Shown piece by piece: positions 42,211 to 51,386 of a stretch of DNA of 64,000 nucleotides. A program made the translations under genes and the position numbers. How positions within the stretch are numbered: the first letter of the stretch is position 1; every line of letters begins with the position of its first letter. The DNA comes from JAWHTC01 sp032586155 (lineage in GTDB: Bacteria; Pseudomonadota; Alphaproteobacteria; Rhodobacterales; Rhodobacteraceae), in assembly GCF_032586155.1 (NCBI RefSeq), contig NZ_JAWHTC010000007.1:62001-126000 (forward strand), written 5' to 3'. The notes under the pieces were generated by a model. It saw only the letters and a list, made by a program, of their open reading frames with translations. It was not told the origin of the DNA and ran no database searches.

Positions 42211-43824
42211 TCAGATGGTTTCGATCGAGACGGAGTTCAAGGTGCCCTGAATTCCCGCCGCGCTCTTGTTGCGGGGAACGCCATCGCCCTGAACCGCAAC
42301 AACGCTGACGTCAACGGCGGCCCCTGCAGTCAGCAGGTCCGCTGCCTCCATCCGGTCCAAAACGTCGGAAATATCCAGCGTGATCGTATGCGGATGGGGG
42401 TGACCCTTGCCCATTCCGAAGAACTCGAACGACCCTGCAAATTCCGGGCTGCGCGGCGAGGTATCAGGCGCCTTGCCCTTGGGCGACAGGTAGAAGTTAA
42501 AGCGGGCGTTGGTCAGGTCCTCGGGCGGTTGGAACGAGATATGGGCGATATGCCGTTCGGCGCCGCGATCCCCTTCGATGGTCTTTACGAATTCCGGTGA
42601 CACGTCGAGCCCGGCCTTGGCGACCGCGTTTTCGGAAAAGACACCATCGCCTGCCGCCTTGGCCGAGGCCACAAGCATGTTGCCCGCAGATTTCGGAACG
42701 ATGCCCGAGCCGGCTCCGTCGGTATAGGCGTAGTCCCAGCGCGCCATGCCCATATAGTCCTTGGCGGTGGTGGTGCTCAGGACCGGGTTCCCATCCGCGT
42801 CATGGAAGAACAGGAACTCTTCGGGGTAGAATTTGACCTGTTCCTGGGGTGTGGGTTCGGCGGAATCGCCATTGGCGATCTGCTTGCGGGTCCAGACATC
42901 CCACAGCCGGTCCACGTTGCAATGATGCAGGAAGAAGATCGGGTCGACCGAGGACAGCAGCGACGGCATCCAACCGCCCTGAGGTCCGCCAAGGTTGTTG
43001 TGAACCTGATTGTGGGGGAAACCTTCAATGATCGCCGAACCGACGCCCATGTGGTGATTGGCGCTTTCGGGGCTGTTGAACCCGGTCTGTGGGTTGCTGC
43101 CACTGACCGTGGTGAAGGGCACAGGTTGCAGCCCGGCCATAATCACTTGCGGTTGCACGGCTTGTTCGGCGTTTCCGGTCAGGTTTGGTGCGGTGGGCGT
43201 CTTGGACCGGCCGGCCTGTCGGGGAGTGGTGAAGTTGCTCTGCAGATCGCTGTAGAATGCGTTGAAATTCGGGTTTCCGCGCAGTTGCTCCTGATGCAGT
43301 TGAGCCGCATTCAGTGTGTTCCAATAGTCGGAGACCGCATTTTGATAGGCCGCATCGAACGTGGCCCAGTCGGCCGGGAAATGCTGGCTGGTCGGGTCCA
43401 GTGCGTTGTCGGGGAACTGACCACCGCTGAACATGCTGTTCGCGACGAAGGAGTCAGCGCTCCAGTCCCAATAGGGCAGGGCGAAACCGTCGTCCTTGCT
43501 GTAGAGGCGGATGACCTGTTCGAAATAGCCCAGGTATCCGCGGTGCCAGACAAAGAACCACCAATTGCCGTGCGGGCAGTCCAGCAGATGGGTCATGGCC
43601 ATGCGGAACCAGTTATGCGGATGATCCGGTGGCAGGGTCCACATCACGGCAACCGCCCTGCGGTAACTGTCCATGTCAGAGGCCGCGTTCGGATCGGTCA
43701 TGCTCTTGCGCAGGAATTTTGCGTTGCCCTGCGCGGTCAATAGGCCGGGGGTCGCGAGGATGGCAGCACTGGCGGCGGCGCCTTTCAGCACGCCCCGGCG
43801 GGTTGGGGTGAGATTAAGTGTCAT
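42211..43824 (-). CDS. Tat-exported tyrosinase-family copper oxidase
   Basis: The 537-residue protein begins with a Tat signal (TPTRRGVLKGAAASAA, residues 7-22), so it is exported folded with copper. CuA ligands fit His79 (MTHLLD), His85 (CPHGNW) and His94 (FVWHRGYLGYFEQ). CuB fits HNQVHNNLGG and DPIFFLHHCNVDRLW. The C-terminal ~170 residues form a beta domain, as in plant-type polyphenol oxidases. Tyrosinases hydroxylate phenols and oxidise catechols to quinones. It is between cytochrome P460 (27 bases upstream) and a small exported protein; the operon looks like a periplasmic oxidation unit. Confidence 0.9.
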   Translation of the reverse strand: MTLNLTPTRRGVLKGAAASAAILATPGLLTAQGNAKFLRKSMTDPNAASDMDSYRRAVAVMWTLPPDHPHNWFRMAMTHLLDCPHGNWWFFVWHRGYLGYFEQVIRLYSKDDGFALPYWDWSADSFVANSMFSGGQFPDNALDPTSQHFPADWATFDAAYQNAVSDYWNTLNAAQLHQEQLRGNPNFNAFYSDLQSNFTTPRQAGRSKTPTAPNLTGNAEQAVQPQVIMAGLQPVPFTTVSGSNPQTGFNSPESANHHMGVGSAIIEGFPHNQVHNNLGGPQGGWMPSLLSSVDPIFFLHHCNVDRLWDVWTRKQIANGDSAEPTPQEQVKFYPEEFLFFHDADGNPVLSTTTAKDYMGMARWDYAYTDGAGSGIVPKSAGNMLVASAKAAGDGVFSENAVAKAGLDVSPEFVKTIEGDRGAERHIAHISFQPPEDLTNARFNFYLSPKGKAPDTSPRSPEFAGSFEFFGMGKGHPHPHTITLDISDVLDRMEAADLLTAGAAVDVSVVAVQGDGVPRNKSAAGIQGTLNSVSIETI

Positions 43825-43851
43825 GATAATGCTCCTTGGTTTGAAATTGCT

Positions 43852-44433
43852 TTAGTTCTGGGTCAGACGCGCCTTGAGGCGCGGGTAGAACTGGACCCAG
43901 ACATTGTCGAAATCGGGATGCACGGAATGGCACTCCCAGCACACATTGTCCGGCATAGGCGGAGTGGACTTCGGGGTGGGAATTCCGTCGAAAGCGTAAT
44001 ACGCCCAGATTTCACGCGACCCGCCCAGATCAGGCCGTTTCGAGTCCTTGACCGCCATCTCGACGGCCGTCATCGGTGCTTGATTGAATTTGCCTTCCGT
44101 CAGGATCGGATCGGGAATTTTTTCCCCCGCGTCCCAGATCTCGAACAGAAATTCTGTCGGATTCCTGAATTCGCCATGTTCCATGAAATAAAGGTAGGCT
44201 TCGGTCTCCATATAGACATTGTGGAATTTTTCGTGGGCTGCGCGTTCGGTTTCGCGCTTCGTGGTCCCCTGGGCTTCACCGGAATAGACCAGCCCGAGAT
44301 TCGAGCCGACAAAAACCCAGTGCTCATAGTCACTGGGCAATATCAGTTCGCCTTGATCCGTGTACCGCGGTTCGGCATGTGCGGATATTGTGAAAAATGA
44401 GGCGACAGAGAGAACAATAATAAGACGAAGCAT
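43852..44433 (-). CDS. Cytochrome P460-family haem protein
   Basis: The 193-residue protein has a Sec signal peptide (LIIVLSVASFFTISAHAEP) and one c-type haem motif near the C-terminus, CWECHSVHPDFDNVW. This matches the cytochrome P460 / c'-beta family, which in nitrifiers oxidises hydroxylamine or binds NO through a Lys-crosslinked haem; the crosslinking Lys cannot be fixed by eye. ATG 44433 follows AAGGA. First gene of a leftward group with the tyrosinase, a small exported protein and two proteases. The AT-rich 317-base spacer upstream probably has its promoter. Confidence 0.88.
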   Translation of the reverse strand: MLRLIIVLSVASFFTISAHAEPRYTDQGELILPSDYEHWVFVGSNLGLVYSGEAQGTTKRETERAAHEKFHNVYMETEAYLYFMEHGEFRNPTEFLFEIWDAGEKIPDPILTEGKFNQAPMTAVEMAVKDSKRPDLGGSREIWAYYAFDGIPTPKSTPPMPDNVCWECHSVHPDFDNVWVQFYPRLKARLTQN

Positions 44434-44750
44434 ATATGCTTCCTTTCAATTACTTGCGTGCAAAGAATATGCAGGTTGTTTTAATAAATGAGGTATTATG
44501 GAAACAACTTTAGCATGAAATTGGAAAAAACACATCTCTCTTTTTTCAGCATTGAGAAACAGTAAAACTGGAGCGGTTAGGGCAGGGAACCGTCACGTGA
44601 CAATGCAATGAAGCTCTTGTTTGGGAACAACCAGCGGCCGTTGATTGTAGCCTAATGCCGCCGTCCAATGCCTGATCTGAATGTTGCAATGTGGCCCGTC
44701 ACACCAGCCATTGGACAAAGCCGATGCCGCGCGCGAACCCTGGCTTTGGC
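44434..44750. other. 317-base spacer, AT-rich near the P460 gene
   Basis: About 130 bases next to the P460 start are distinctly AT-rich and probably hold its promoter. GTCACGTGAC at 44592-44601 is a short perfect palindrome. The part near potC shows no gene. Confidence 0.4.
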
Positions 44751-45602
44751 TCAGCTGCGCCGCTGGAACATGATCAGCAGCAGGGCCAGAAGCGATGAGC
44801 CCAGCATCAAAAGAAGCGACACCGCGTTGAGAAGCGGCGTCGAGCCTTCCTTGAGGCGATCGAACATGGCGATGGTTAAGGGCGCGTCCGAGCCAACCAG
44901 CATCAAGGTGGTGTTGAAATTTTCGAAACTCATGAGGAAGGCCACCACCAGTGCACCAATCATGGCAGGCATCAGAAACGGGATGGTGATGGTGCGCACT
45001 GCCGTCAACCTGTTGGCCCCGAGGTTCAGCGCCGCCTCTTCCAATGAGCGGTCAAATTTCTGCAACCGGGCCGAGATGACCAGCGTGGCGATGGTGGCAA
45101 TGAAGGAAAACTGCCCGAGAATGACCAGAAGCAGACCCGGACGCAGGGCTTGGATATCCATCTTGGCGAGGTCCCACATGCCGTTGGCGACGGTCGAGGA
45201 AAACACCAGGATCGAAATGCCCAGAACGATGCCCGGGATCACCAGCGGCAACAGCATCAGGACGTAAAGCAACCCCTTGCCCCGGAAATTGTAGCGGTTG
45301 AACAGGAAGGCATTCGAGGTGCCTACCGCCACCGACAAAAGCGAAACGAACAGGGCGACGAAGGCCGATGTACCAACGGCGCGGATGATGGGCCGTTCGT
45401 GGAAGACGCCGATCATCGGACGGCTATCGCCAAAGAACCAGTTCCAGGTGAACCCTTCCCACGGCAGCGAGGGAAATTGGCTGTCATTGAAGGCAAACAC
45501 CGCCACCACCGTGAGCGGTAGCGCGAGGTAGAGGAAGAACAGCGCAATATAGGTGCCATAGACAATGCGAAGCGCGCGGGGCTGGGGGATGGTTGGAATC
45601 AT
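44751..45602 (-). CDS. potC: Polyamine-type ABC transporter permease (PotC-like)
   Basis: The 283-residue membrane protein has about six hydrophobic segments and the permease EAA loop, SLEEAALNLGANRLTAVRTI. It resembles PotC/PotI inner-membrane permeases of spermidine/putrescine importers. It is the last gene of a potDABC-ordered leftward operon, 14 bases after the potB-like stop. Confidence 0.88.
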   Translation of the reverse strand: MIPTIPQPRALRIVYGTYIALFFLYLALPLTVVAVFAFNDSQFPSLPWEGFTWNWFFGDSRPMIGVFHERPIIRAVGTSAFVALFVSLLSVAVGTSNAFLFNRYNFRGKGLLYVLMLLPLVIPGIVLGISILVFSSTVANGMWDLAKMDIQALRPGLLLVILGQFSFIATIATLVISARLQKFDRSLEEAALNLGANRLTAVRTITIPFLMPAMIGALVVAFLMSFENFNTTLMLVGSDAPLTIAMFDRLKEGSTPLLNAVSLLLMLGSSLLALLLIMFQRRS

Positions 45603-45616
45603 CGCGGTGCCTCCCT

Positions 45617-46474
45617 CTAACCCATCGTCTCTTCAAGAGATTGCCGGGTCAGTTTCAGCATGCCCCAGACAATCACCGACGACAGGATCAGGAGCATGAA
45701 GCCAAAGGCGGCGCCCAACTCCCAGTTAAACCGCACGATGAACTGATTATAGATCATCTCGGTGAACCACAGGCTGTCCTTGCCGCCCAGCATGGTGGGG
45801 GTCAGGTAGTTGCCAAGGCTCAGCATGAAGACCACGATCGAGCCCGAAACGATGCCCGGGGCAGCGTGGGGTATGATGATTTCACGAAGAACGGAGAAAC
45901 CGTTGCCGCCAAGGTCATAGCCCGCCTCGATCACGCTATCGTCCAGACTTTCCAGCGTTGTGACCAGGGGCACCACCATGAACAGCATCGAGGTATAGAC
46001 CAGCCCGATCATGATGGCGGCGTCGTTATAGAGCATCTCGACGGGTTGGTCGGCCAGCCCAACCCATTGTAGCAGGTTCGACACCAACCCGGTTTCGCGC
46101 AACAGGATCATCCAGCCGAAGGTGCGCACCAGTTCCGAGACATAGAACGGAATGAGGCAGAGCACGAACAGCACCTGTTGCAACCGTCCCCGGGCGATCT
46201 TGGCTATGAACAGCGACACCGGAAAGGCGATCAGCAGGGTGATGATTGTGGCCAGCACTGACATCACCGCGGTGCGCACGAAGGTCCAGATATAAAGCGG
46301 CTCGGTAAAGAAGGTCAGGTAGTTGGCAAAGCTGGTTTCATATTGGCGCACGCCAACCCGCTCACGCATCGAAACCAGAAACATGTCGATATGCGGGATA
46401 ACAATGAGCAGCGCCAGCCAAAGCACCAACGGTGTCAGCAAAAGGAAGAACCCAAGGCGCGCACCCGACCGCAT
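45617..46474 (-). CDS. potB: Polyamine-type ABC transporter permease (PotB-like)
   Basis: The 285-residue membrane protein has about six hydrophobic segments and an EAA-type loop (SVIEAGYDLGGNGFSVLREI). I chose the ATG at 46474, because it overlaps the potA-like stop by one base (TGATG), giving translational coupling. A start eight codons upstream is possible but would overlap further. It pairs with the PotC-like permease. Confidence 0.88.
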   Translation of the reverse strand: MRSGARLGFFLLLTPLVLWLALLIVIPHIDMFLVSMRERVGVRQYETSFANYLTFFTEPLYIWTFVRTAVMSVLATIITLLIAFPVSLFIAKIARGRLQQVLFVLCLIPFYVSELVRTFGWMILLRETGLVSNLLQWVGLADQPVEMLYNDAAIMIGLVYTSMLFMVVPLVTTLESLDDSVIEAGYDLGGNGFSVLREIIIPHAAPGIVSGSIVVFMLSLGNYLTPTMLGGKDSLWFTEMIYNQFIVRFNWELGAAFGFMLLILSSVIVWGMLKLTRQSLEETMG

Positions 46475-47574
46475 CAGCCCGCCTCCGAGGGGAAGCAATT
46501 GCCCTGCGCTCCGGACCAGCCGATATGCACTTCGTCGCCACGCGCCAGAGTGGCGTACTCGCCCGATTGCGGCAGGTTGACCTCGATCTCTTCCTCGGCA
46601 GCGGCGTCGCGCACAAGAATGCGGCTGGCCGCACCATTGAAGAGCAGGCTGGTCACGGTGCCGGTGATACGGTTGTCGAATTGGTCCAGCTCACTGGCTT
46701 CGCGGGCCACGCGGATCGCCTCGGGTCGGACGAAAATGTCGGCACTGTCACCGGCGTTCAGGTCGCGACCATGGGTGGCCCCGCGCATCAGCATGCCGGT
46801 GTCGGTGCGCATCTCCATTTCGTCACCCTGTACCCGTTCGATCCTGCCCCGCCAACGGTTGGATTCCCCGATGAACCCGGCCACGAAGGCAGTATCGGGG
46901 CGGTAGTACAGGTCCTGCCCGGTGCCGGTTTGTTCAAATCGGCCTTCGTTCATCACCGCGATCTGATCGGACATGACGAGGGCTTCGGACTGGTCATGGG
47001 TGATGTAAATGAAAGTGGTATCAAAGGCCGCCTGAAGCGATTTCAGCTCGATCTTCATATGTTCACGCAGTTTCAAATCCAGCGCGCCCAGCGGTTCATC
47101 CAGCAACAACACATCTGGTTCCATCACCATGCAGCGGGCAATGGCGACACGCTGTTTCTGGCCGCCTGAAAGTTCGTCCACCTTGCGATTGCCGATGCCT
47201 GGCAGGCCGATCCGGTCCAGCGCCTCGTCAACCTTGCGGGCGATCTGCGCTTTCGGCAGTTTCTGACGGCGCAGGCCATAGCCGATATTGTCGGCGATGT
47301 TCATCATCGGGAATAGCGCCAGATGCTGGAACACCATGTTCACCGGGCGCTTGTTCGGGGGCACGTCCAGGACGGATTTGCCCTTGATTTCAATGTCTCC
47401 CGAACTCGGTTCAAGAAACCCGGCGACCATCCGCATGATCGTGGTCTTGCCACATCCCGACGGGCCGAGGATCGAAAAGAACGACCCGGCAGGCACCGAG
47501 AAGGACACATCGTCCACGGCGGTGAAATCGCCGAACCGCTTGGTCAGGTCGATGCATTCAAGATCGGGCGTCAT
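46474..47574 (-). CDS. potA: Polyamine-type ABC transporter ATPase (PotA-like)
   Basis: The 366-residue ATPase has Walker A GPSGCGKTTIMRMVA, signature LSGGQKQRVAIARC and Walker B VLLLDEPLGALD, and a C-terminal TOBE-like domain (IFVRPEAIRV). The intact sequence contrasts with the decayed copy at 38165. It drives import through the PotB/PotC permeases using the binding protein at 47646. Confidence 0.9.
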   Translation of the reverse strand: MTPDLECIDLTKRFGDFTAVDDVSFSVPAGSFFSILGPSGCGKTTIMRMVAGFLEPSSGDIEIKGKSVLDVPPNKRPVNMVFQHLALFPMMNIADNIGYGLRRQKLPKAQIARKVDEALDRIGLPGIGNRKVDELSGGQKQRVAIARCMVMEPDVLLLDEPLGALDLKLREHMKIELKSLQAAFDTTFIYITHDQSEALVMSDQIAVMNEGRFEQTGTGQDLYYRPDTAFVAGFIGESNRWRGRIERVQGDEMEMRTDTGMLMRGATHGRDLNAGDSADIFVRPEAIRVAREASELDQFDNRITGTVTSLLFNGAASRILVRDAAAEEEIEVNLPQSGEYATLARGDEVHIGWSGAQGNCFPSEAG

Positions 47575-47601
47575 TGGATTTCCGGTTCTTCAAATGGGTG
47601 T

Positions 47602-47624
47602 GGCACCCGCGGGTTGCGGGTGCC
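47602..47624 (-). repeat. Stem-loop between potD- and potA-like genes
   Basis: GGCACCCGC (47602-47610) pairs perfectly with GCGGGTGCC (47616-47624) over a 5-base loop, in the 71-base gap after the binding protein stop. Such hairpins often let more binding protein than permease be made, by protecting or partly ending the message. Confidence 0.6.
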
Positions 47625-47645
47625 GACATTGGTTGATGGTGTCGC

Positions 47646-48716
47646 TTACTGGGCCGCCTTGACACGATCCAGAACACCGCCTTCGATGGCTTCCAGACCG
47701 GCGGGAACCGGCGGATACCACTTGATGTTGTCAACGGCTTCGGGCGGGAAGCTCGCCTGGTAACGGGCCTTGAGCGCGTCCTCGGCATGGGCATCAGCGC
47801 CTTGCGAAGCGGTGAAGTTGCCCGCGGCCGCGGTGATCATTGCCGCGATTTCCGGCTTCATCACGAAATTGATCCAGGCATAGGCTGCGTCATCCGCCTG
47901 GCCTTTGGCGGGCAGCACGAAGGTGTCGATCCAGCCCAGAGCGCCGGAGGCGGGTGCCACGAAGGTGATATCCGGGTTGTCAGCATTGAGCTTCCAGCCG
48001 CCGGTGTCCCAGGCCATCGAAGCGACAACTTCGCCCGAGCGCACAAGGCCCATCAACTCGTCACCGCCGCCCCAGTAGGTTTTGACGTTGGCCTTGCAGT
48101 CGATCAGCTTGGCCTCGACCTTGGACATGACCTCGCCATAGGCATCGGCATCGTTATAGGCGGCGAAGGGGTCCAGCCCCATCGCGAACGCAAAGCCGAT
48201 CAGGGTCGGACGTTTCAGGCGATACGAGACCTTGCCCGCAACCGCCGGATCACACAGGTCGGTGTAATCCTTAACCGTGTCGCCGGCCATCTTGGTGTTC
48301 ATCACCAGGCCAGATGTGCCCCAGACATGCGGAACGCCGTAAACTTCGCCTTCGACGGTGGTGTTGCCCATCGTCGCCTCAAGCATCGACTGGATGAATT
48401 GTCCCTTGTCGATCTTGGACATGTCGATCGGCTTGTAGATGCCGAATTCCAGTTGCGGGCCGGTGATCCGGTCCTGGCTGGGCTGGGCAAGGTCGAATCC
48501 GCCGCCGCCGGTGGCGCGCAGCTTGGCGATCATTTCCTCGTTGTTGGACTTGGTCACCTCGACCGTGTGGCCGGTTTCAGCCTCGAACAGCGCGATGACA
48601 TCCTCGGGTGCATAGCCACCCCAGGTCAGCAGGCGCAGTGTATCGGCGTTTGCCGTATGCGAGAACCCGGCCATGGCCAGGCCCATCGCGGCAAGTTTCA
48701 CAGTTTGGTACTTCAT
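47646..48716 (-). CDS. potD: Polyamine-type ABC transporter substrate-binding protein
   Basis: The 356-residue periplasmic protein has a signal peptide (KYQTVKLAAMGLAMAGFSHTANA) and the PotD/PotF fold (LTWGGYAPEDVIALFEAETGH, PSQDRITG, YWGGGDELMGLVRSGEV). It binds spermidine/putrescine or a related amine; the ligand is not certain. I chose the ATG at 48716; 24 upstream codons add no conserved sequence. First gene of the transport operon. Confidence 0.88.
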   Translation of the reverse strand: MKYQTVKLAAMGLAMAGFSHTANADTLRLLTWGGYAPEDVIALFEAETGHTVEVTKSNNEEMIAKLRATGGGGFDLAQPSQDRITGPQLEFGIYKPIDMSKIDKGQFIQSMLEATMGNTTVEGEVYGVPHVWGTSGLVMNTKMAGDTVKDYTDLCDPAVAGKVSYRLKRPTLIGFAFAMGLDPFAAYNDADAYGEVMSKVEAKLIDCKANVKTYWGGGDELMGLVRSGEVVASMAWDTGGWKLNADNPDITFVAPASGALGWIDTFVLPAKGQADDAAYAWINFVMKPEIAAMITAAAGNFTASQGADAHAEDALKARYQASFPPEAVDNIKWYPPVPAGLEAIEGGVLDRVKAAQ

Positions 48717-48754
48717 CGGTTTACCCCTCTCTGATGTTAACCGTCTTACGTGAG

Positions 48755-48792
48755 GCCAACTGGCAGCAGCTTGATTGGTTTTTGCCAACTGG
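48755..48792. promoter_or_regulatory. Direct repeat of GCCAACTGG upstream of the potD-like gene
   Basis: GCCAACTGG occurs at 48755-48763 and 48784-48792, 29 bases apart. They lie in the spacer (48717-48864) between the Fe-alcohol dehydrogenase stop and the binding protein start. Near the dehydrogenase stop, GCGGG/CCCGC (48812-48827) and CCGGGTG-A-CACCCGG (48838-48852) may end that operon. A regulator site is possible. Confidence 0.4.
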
Positions 48793-48864
48793 TCAAATTT
48801 TCAACACTTCCGCGGGCATAAACCCGCCGCGTAACAACCGGGTGACACCCGGATGGCCCGCCTG

Positions 48865-50010
48865 TTACAGAACCTCGTTGAACAGAGCCCGGACGTTCGC
48901 GTCATTCAGCTCGACCGGGTTGCCGCCGCAGCTTGGGTCGATCAACGCCCCGGCGACAAGGCGGTCGATATCCGGGTTCGTCACACCCAGATCAGACATG
49001 CGCCCCGGGATGCCCAGAGATGCGTTGAAGTCATCGACAAAAGCACAGAAACCGTCGAACCCACCGGTGATGCCCAGATAGCCAACAACTTCGTCAAAAC
49101 GCGTTTCGATCTTGGGGCGGTTGAGTTGCAGCACCGCGGGCATGCAGACCGCGTTCGTCGTGCCGTGGTGGGTGTGGTACATCGCGCCCAGCGGATGGCT
49201 GAGCGCATGAATGGCGCCAAGACCTTTCTGGAATGCTGTGGCCCCCATCGCAGCAGCCGACATCATGTTGGCGCGGGCCTCGATATCCGCCCCATCGGCA
49301 TATGCACGCGGCAGATTGTCGATCACCAGCCGCATGCCTTCTATGGCGATGCCCTGGCTCATCGGGTGGTAATGCGGGCTGGAAAACGCCTCGACGCAAT
49401 GGGCAAAGGCATCGAGGCCTGTACCTGCGGTGATAGCGGGCGGCATGCCCACGGTCAGTTCCGGGTCGCAGATCACCACCGAAGGCAGGACCTTGGGGTG
49501 GAAGATAATCTTTTTCTCTTGCGTGGTGGAATTGGTAATCACGCTGGCACGGCCCACCTCCGATCCGGTGCCTGCGGTGGTCGGCACCGCCACGATCGGA
49601 GCGATGGCATCGGCATCCGCACGGGTCCACCAATCGCCTATGTCTTCGAAATCCCAGACCGGGCGGGTTTGACCGGCCATAAAGGCGACCATCTTACCCA
49701 GGTCGAGACCGGAACCACCGCCAAAGGCGATCACGCCGTCATGCCCACCAGCGTTGTAGGCGGCGACCCCGGCGGAGAGGTTCTTTTCGTTCGGGTTCGG
49801 ATCAACGTCCGAGAACATCGCCCGGCCAAGACCGGCGGCCTCCATAGTGTCGAGCGTCGTGGTTGTCACGGGCAGCTCGGCAAGCCCCCTGTCGGTCACA
49901 AGCAGCGGCTTGGTGACACCGGCGCTTGCGCAGGCTTCGGCCAGTTCCTTGATCCGGCCTGCGCCGAATTTGATCGCCGTGGGGTAGGACCAGTTTCCAA
50001 CAAGGTTCAT
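48865..50010 (-). CDS. Iron-containing alcohol dehydrogenase
   Basis: The 381-residue group III alcohol dehydrogenase has a glycine-rich NAD loop (IAFGGGSGLDLGKM), and metal-site residues in GLDAFAHCVEAF and AIHALSHPLGAMYHTHHGT. It oxidises a short alcohol or reduces an aldehyde; the substrate is unknown. It overlaps the aldehyde dehydrogenase stop by four bases and is last in the long operon from 56558. The set suggests stepwise oxidation alcohol to acid after gamma-glutamylation, by inference. Confidence 0.9.
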   Translation of the reverse strand: MNLVGNWSYPTAIKFGAGRIKELAEACASAGVTKPLLVTDRGLAELPVTTTTLDTMEAAGLGRAMFSDVDPNPNEKNLSAGVAAYNAGGHDGVIAFGGGSGLDLGKMVAFMAGQTRPVWDFEDIGDWWTRADADAIAPIVAVPTTAGTGSEVGRASVITNSTTQEKKIIFHPKVLPSVVICDPELTVGMPPAITAGTGLDAFAHCVEAFSSPHYHPMSQGIAIEGMRLVIDNLPRAYADGADIEARANMMSAAAMGATAFQKGLGAIHALSHPLGAMYHTHHGTTNAVCMPAVLQLNRPKIETRFDEVVGYLGITGGFDGFCAFVDDFNASLGIPGRMSDLGVTNPDIDRLVAGALIDPSCGGNPVELNDANVRALFNEVL

Positions 50011-51386
50011 GACGTGACTTTCTTAAGGTGGAAGGATTTGGGACGGGTCAGGTTGTGATAGCCGATCACCGACAGGCCTCCGCCCCGCCCGGTGTTTTTG
50101 CAGCCGGTCCAGCACAGGCTGGGGTCAAGGTAATCGGCGCGGTTGAGGAATACGGTGCCGGTTTCGATCCGGTCGCCCACCTGTTCGGCGCGATCCACAT
50201 CGCGGGTCCAGAGGCTGGCGGTGAGGCCGAATTCGCTGTCATTCATCAGGGCGATGGCCTCGTCATCTCCGCTGACCGGCATGATGCCAACGACAGGGCC
50301 AAAGCTTTCATCACGCATGACGCGCATGTCGTGGGTGACATCGGTCAGAATCTGCGGGGTCAAATAGGTGCCGCCGTCATCCTCGGCGAAGGTCGGGATA
50401 TGGGCGGAGGCGCCTGCCGCCACGGCCTCGCTGATCTGGGCGCGGACCTCGTCTGCAAAGCGTTTATTGGCCATCGGGCCGAGGGTGGTCTCGGGGGCCA
50501 GTGGGTTGCCCAACCTGTAGCCGTTTACAATCTCGATGGCCTTGGACAGGAAGTCATCAAACAAGCTTTCATGGACATAAATCCGCTCGATCCCGCAACA
50601 GCATTGCCCGGAATTGAACATCGCTCCGTCGATCAGGGTCTCGACCGCCGCATCCAGGTTGGCATCTTCCATGACATAGCCCGGATCCTTTCCACCCAGT
50701 TCGGTGCCAACCCCGGTGAAGGTGCCTGCGGCGGCGCGCTCCATTTCGGCCCCGCCGCCGACCGAGCCGGTAAAGTTGATGAAGTCAAACGCGTTTTCGG
50801 CAATCAGGGCCGAAGTAATCGCGTGATCGAGAAAGACGTTCTGGAACACGTCTTCGGGCACGCCGGCCTTGTGGAAAGCCTGTGCCAAGCGCTCACCCAC
50901 CAGAAGCGTTTGGGTGGCGTGTTTCAGGATCACCGTATTGCCCGCGATCAGGGCCGGGGCCACGGTGTTGATGGCGGTCATGTAGGGGTAATTCCACGGC
51001 GCAACCACGAAGACGACCCCATGCGGCACCCGTTTGATGTACCGTTTGAAAGTGGCGTCTTCGCCCACCTTGATTGGTGCAAGCGAGGTTTGGGCGATCT
51101 CGGCCATGTGGCTGGCGCGCTCATTGAAGCCGCCAAACTCGCCGCCATAGCGTACCGGGCGGCCCATCATCCGGGCTAGTTCCGGTACAATCTCGTCGTT
51201 CATCGCACCCACGGCGCCGACGCCTGCCATTACCAGATCAATCCGTTCCTGCAGCGGGCGCCCGGCCCAGCCGGATTGAGCATCGCGCGACCGGTCCACC
51301 GTGGCGCGCGCATCTCCGATGGTCAGCGCCTCGCGCTCGGCGAAAACCGATCCGTCGATCGGCGAGATACAGGTCAACATGGTCAT
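50007..51386 (-). CDS. Aldehyde dehydrogenase family protein
   Basis: The 459-residue NAD(P)-dependent dehydrogenase has GVGTELGGKDPGYV with the general base Glu, and the catalytic Cys in FNSGQCCCGIERIYV. VVAPWNYPYM and GSVGGGAEMERAA also fit. Its start overlaps the glutamine synthetase-like stop by four bases and its stop overlaps the alcohol dehydrogenase start. The likely role is oxidation of a gamma-glutamyl or simple aminoaldehyde. Confidence 0.9.
   Translation of the reverse strand: MTMLTCISPIDGSVFAEREALTIGDARATVDRSRDAQSGWAGRPLQERIDLVMAGVGAVGAMNDEIVPELARMMGRPVRYGGEFGGFNERASHMAEIAQTSLAPIKVGEDATFKRYIKRVPHGVVFVVAPWNYPYMTAINTVAPALIAGNTVILKHATQTLLVGERLAQAFHKAGVPEDVFQNVFLDHAITSALIAENAFDFINFTGSVGGGAEMERAAAGTFTGVGTELGGKDPGYVMEDANLDAAVETLIDGAMFNSGQCCCGIERIYVHESLFDDFLSKAIEIVNGYRLGNPLAPETTLGPMANKRFADEVRAQISEAVAAGASAHIPTFAEDDGGTYLTPQILTDVTHDMRVMRDESFGPVVGIMPVSGDDEAIALMNDSEFGLTASLWTRDVDRAEQVGDRIETGTVFLNRADYLDPSLCWTGCKNTGRGGGLSVIGYHNLTRPKSFHLKKVTS

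Noticed and set aside
44592..44601. GTCACGTGAC palindrome as an operator for the P460 operon
   Set aside because: Ten bases arise often by chance in GC-rich DNA, it is 160 bases from the start, and nothing else supports it.
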